A stretch of 6,154 nucleotides of DNA from JABICX01 sp964528765 (GTDB taxonomy: Archaea > Nanobdellota > Nanobdellia > UBA10117 > JABICX01): NCBI GenBank assembly GCA_964528765.1, contig CAZGVA010000050.1, forward strand, positions 1-6,154, given 5' to 3'. The notes under the pieces are model-generated. The model was not told the origin of the DNA. It searched no databases and worked only from the letters and a program-made list of their open reading frames with translations. Each line of letters opens with the position of its first letter. The first letter of the stretch is position 1. The translations under genes were made by a program, and so were the position numbers. Shown piece after piece: positions 5,548 to 6,154 of the stretch.

Positions 5548-6154
5548 ATTATATGCTTGGGATACGGTGATCCATTTAGCTTTTGGAAAATGTAATTTGT
5601 TTAAAATTATTAGGAAATATAGTTGCCAATACTTAAATTTATTTAATTTCTTTCCTTTAACTAGCTCAAAAGGATGGAAGAAGAAAGATAAAAATACTTT
5701 TTTATTTTTGGAAATTACTGTATTAAACAAAAGTAACCCAGGAATTTTATTAAATGTTGGGAGTTCTAAAATTCCGTTTTTAAAATAATGGGATTTACTT
5801 AACGATTGATTTCGAAAATTGTATTTGTTCTTTAAATATTTACCTGGCATAATTGATGAATCTATTTTAAATCCCAATTTGTTTAATACACTAAAATGAT
5901 TTTTAGGTGTGATATGTTCACCCGATCTAAATCCTAAACATTTGTAATTTTTATTATATTTAAGAATAAACTTTTCCAAATCTTGTTTTTCTTTTGCATA
6001 TGCTTTTTTGATATTTACACCTTTATTTAGTAAATGATGACTATGTAAATGTATATCATAATTCTTGCTTAAATAAGCTAATCGTTTTTTGTGTTTTGTT
6101 GTCCAACCAAATTCATTATTAATAAACCAACTGGCTTTCTTTTTCAACTTAGAT
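5530..6154 (-). CDS. Polysaccharide deacetylase-like protein, C-terminal part (5' end beyond right edge)
   Basis: I read 207 residues in frame back to the window edge with no stop, so the true start lies outside; the TTG at 6147 is only an internal codon. Fold clues to the NodB/CE4-like deacetylases of cell-surface glycan loci are: DIHLHSHHLLN (metal-binding His cluster, motif 2-like), LGFRSGEH (the fRaG-type motif 3), NKLGFKIDSSIMPG (the typical GikyDSSv.pg strand), GILELPT (the IEiP strand), and FFFHPFELVKG (the late catalytic His strand). The N-terminal Asp-Asp motif 1 would be upstream of the window, so catalytic competence cannot be judged. The family removes acyl groups from N-acetyl sugars, but many members of this branch lack biochemical proof. 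The protein is basic, Lys/Asn-rich, with no signal peptide or membrane segment in the visible part. It is convergent to DP2 and probably belongs to a separate unit continuing to the right. Confidence 0.75.
   Translation of the reverse strand, partial: SKLKKKASWFINNEFGWTTKHKKRLAYLSKNYDIHLHSHHLLNKGVNIKKAYAKEKQDLEKFILKYNKNYKCLGFRSGEHITPKNHFSVLNKLGFKIDSSIMPGKYLKNKYNFRNQSLSKSHYFKNGILELPTFNKIPGLLLFNTVISKNKKVFLSFFFHPFELVKGKKLNKFKYWQLYFLIILNKLHFPKAKWITVSQAYNLTKLT

Noticed and set aside
5534..5788. Plus-strand open frame of 84 codons after DP2
   Set aside because: It is antisense to the deacetylase-like gene, which carries recognisable motifs, and it begins inside the DP2 stop region without a promoter.
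6145..6147. TTG as the start codon of the deacetylase-like gene
   Set aside because: The frame stays open to the window edge and the N-terminal metal-binding motif is missing, so the gene begins outside the window.

Overview
The window looks like a piece of an AT-rich archaeal chromosome carrying part of the replication machinery. Two genes are diagnostic for Archaea: the large subunit (DP2) of the D-family DNA polymerase, complete at 2068-5547 on +, and the N-terminal part of an Orc1/Cdc6 initiator at 1-670 on -, cut by the left edge. Low G+C, short genes with leaderless-looking TATA promoters, a small conserved-looking winged-helix protein and a DP2 with unusual residues suggest a DPANN-type archaeon (Woesearchaeota/Pacearchaeota-like). 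That placement is inference; no rRNA or other lineage marker is present.

Layout, left to right: orc1/cdc6 (-, partial); a 291-bp AT-rich gap (671-961) with a pair of inverted G-rich boxes, which I read as a candidate replication origin; a small PadR-like winged-helix protein (-); a beta-phosphoglucomutase-like HAD phosphatase/mutase (-); a 120-bp divergent promoter region; DP2 (+); and a polysaccharide deacetylase-like gene (-) that converges on DP2, overlaps its 3' end by 18 bp and is cut by the right edge.

How it fits together: Orc1/Cdc6 binds origin recognition boxes (ORBs) and opens or licenses the origin, and PolD then copies the DNA. An initiator gene next to its own origin, with polymerase D nearby, is a known archaeal arrangement. 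The points most worth checking are (1) the candidate origin at about 744-959, (2) the altered DP2 catalytic motif, D-L-D-G-E where characterised PolD enzymes have N-C-D-G-D, (3) a Lys/Glu-rich N-terminal extension on Orc1/Cdc6, and (4) a degenerate PCNA-binding tail of DP2 encoded in the overlap with the convergent gene. I found no convincing wholly new system; the novelty is in variants of known replication parts.
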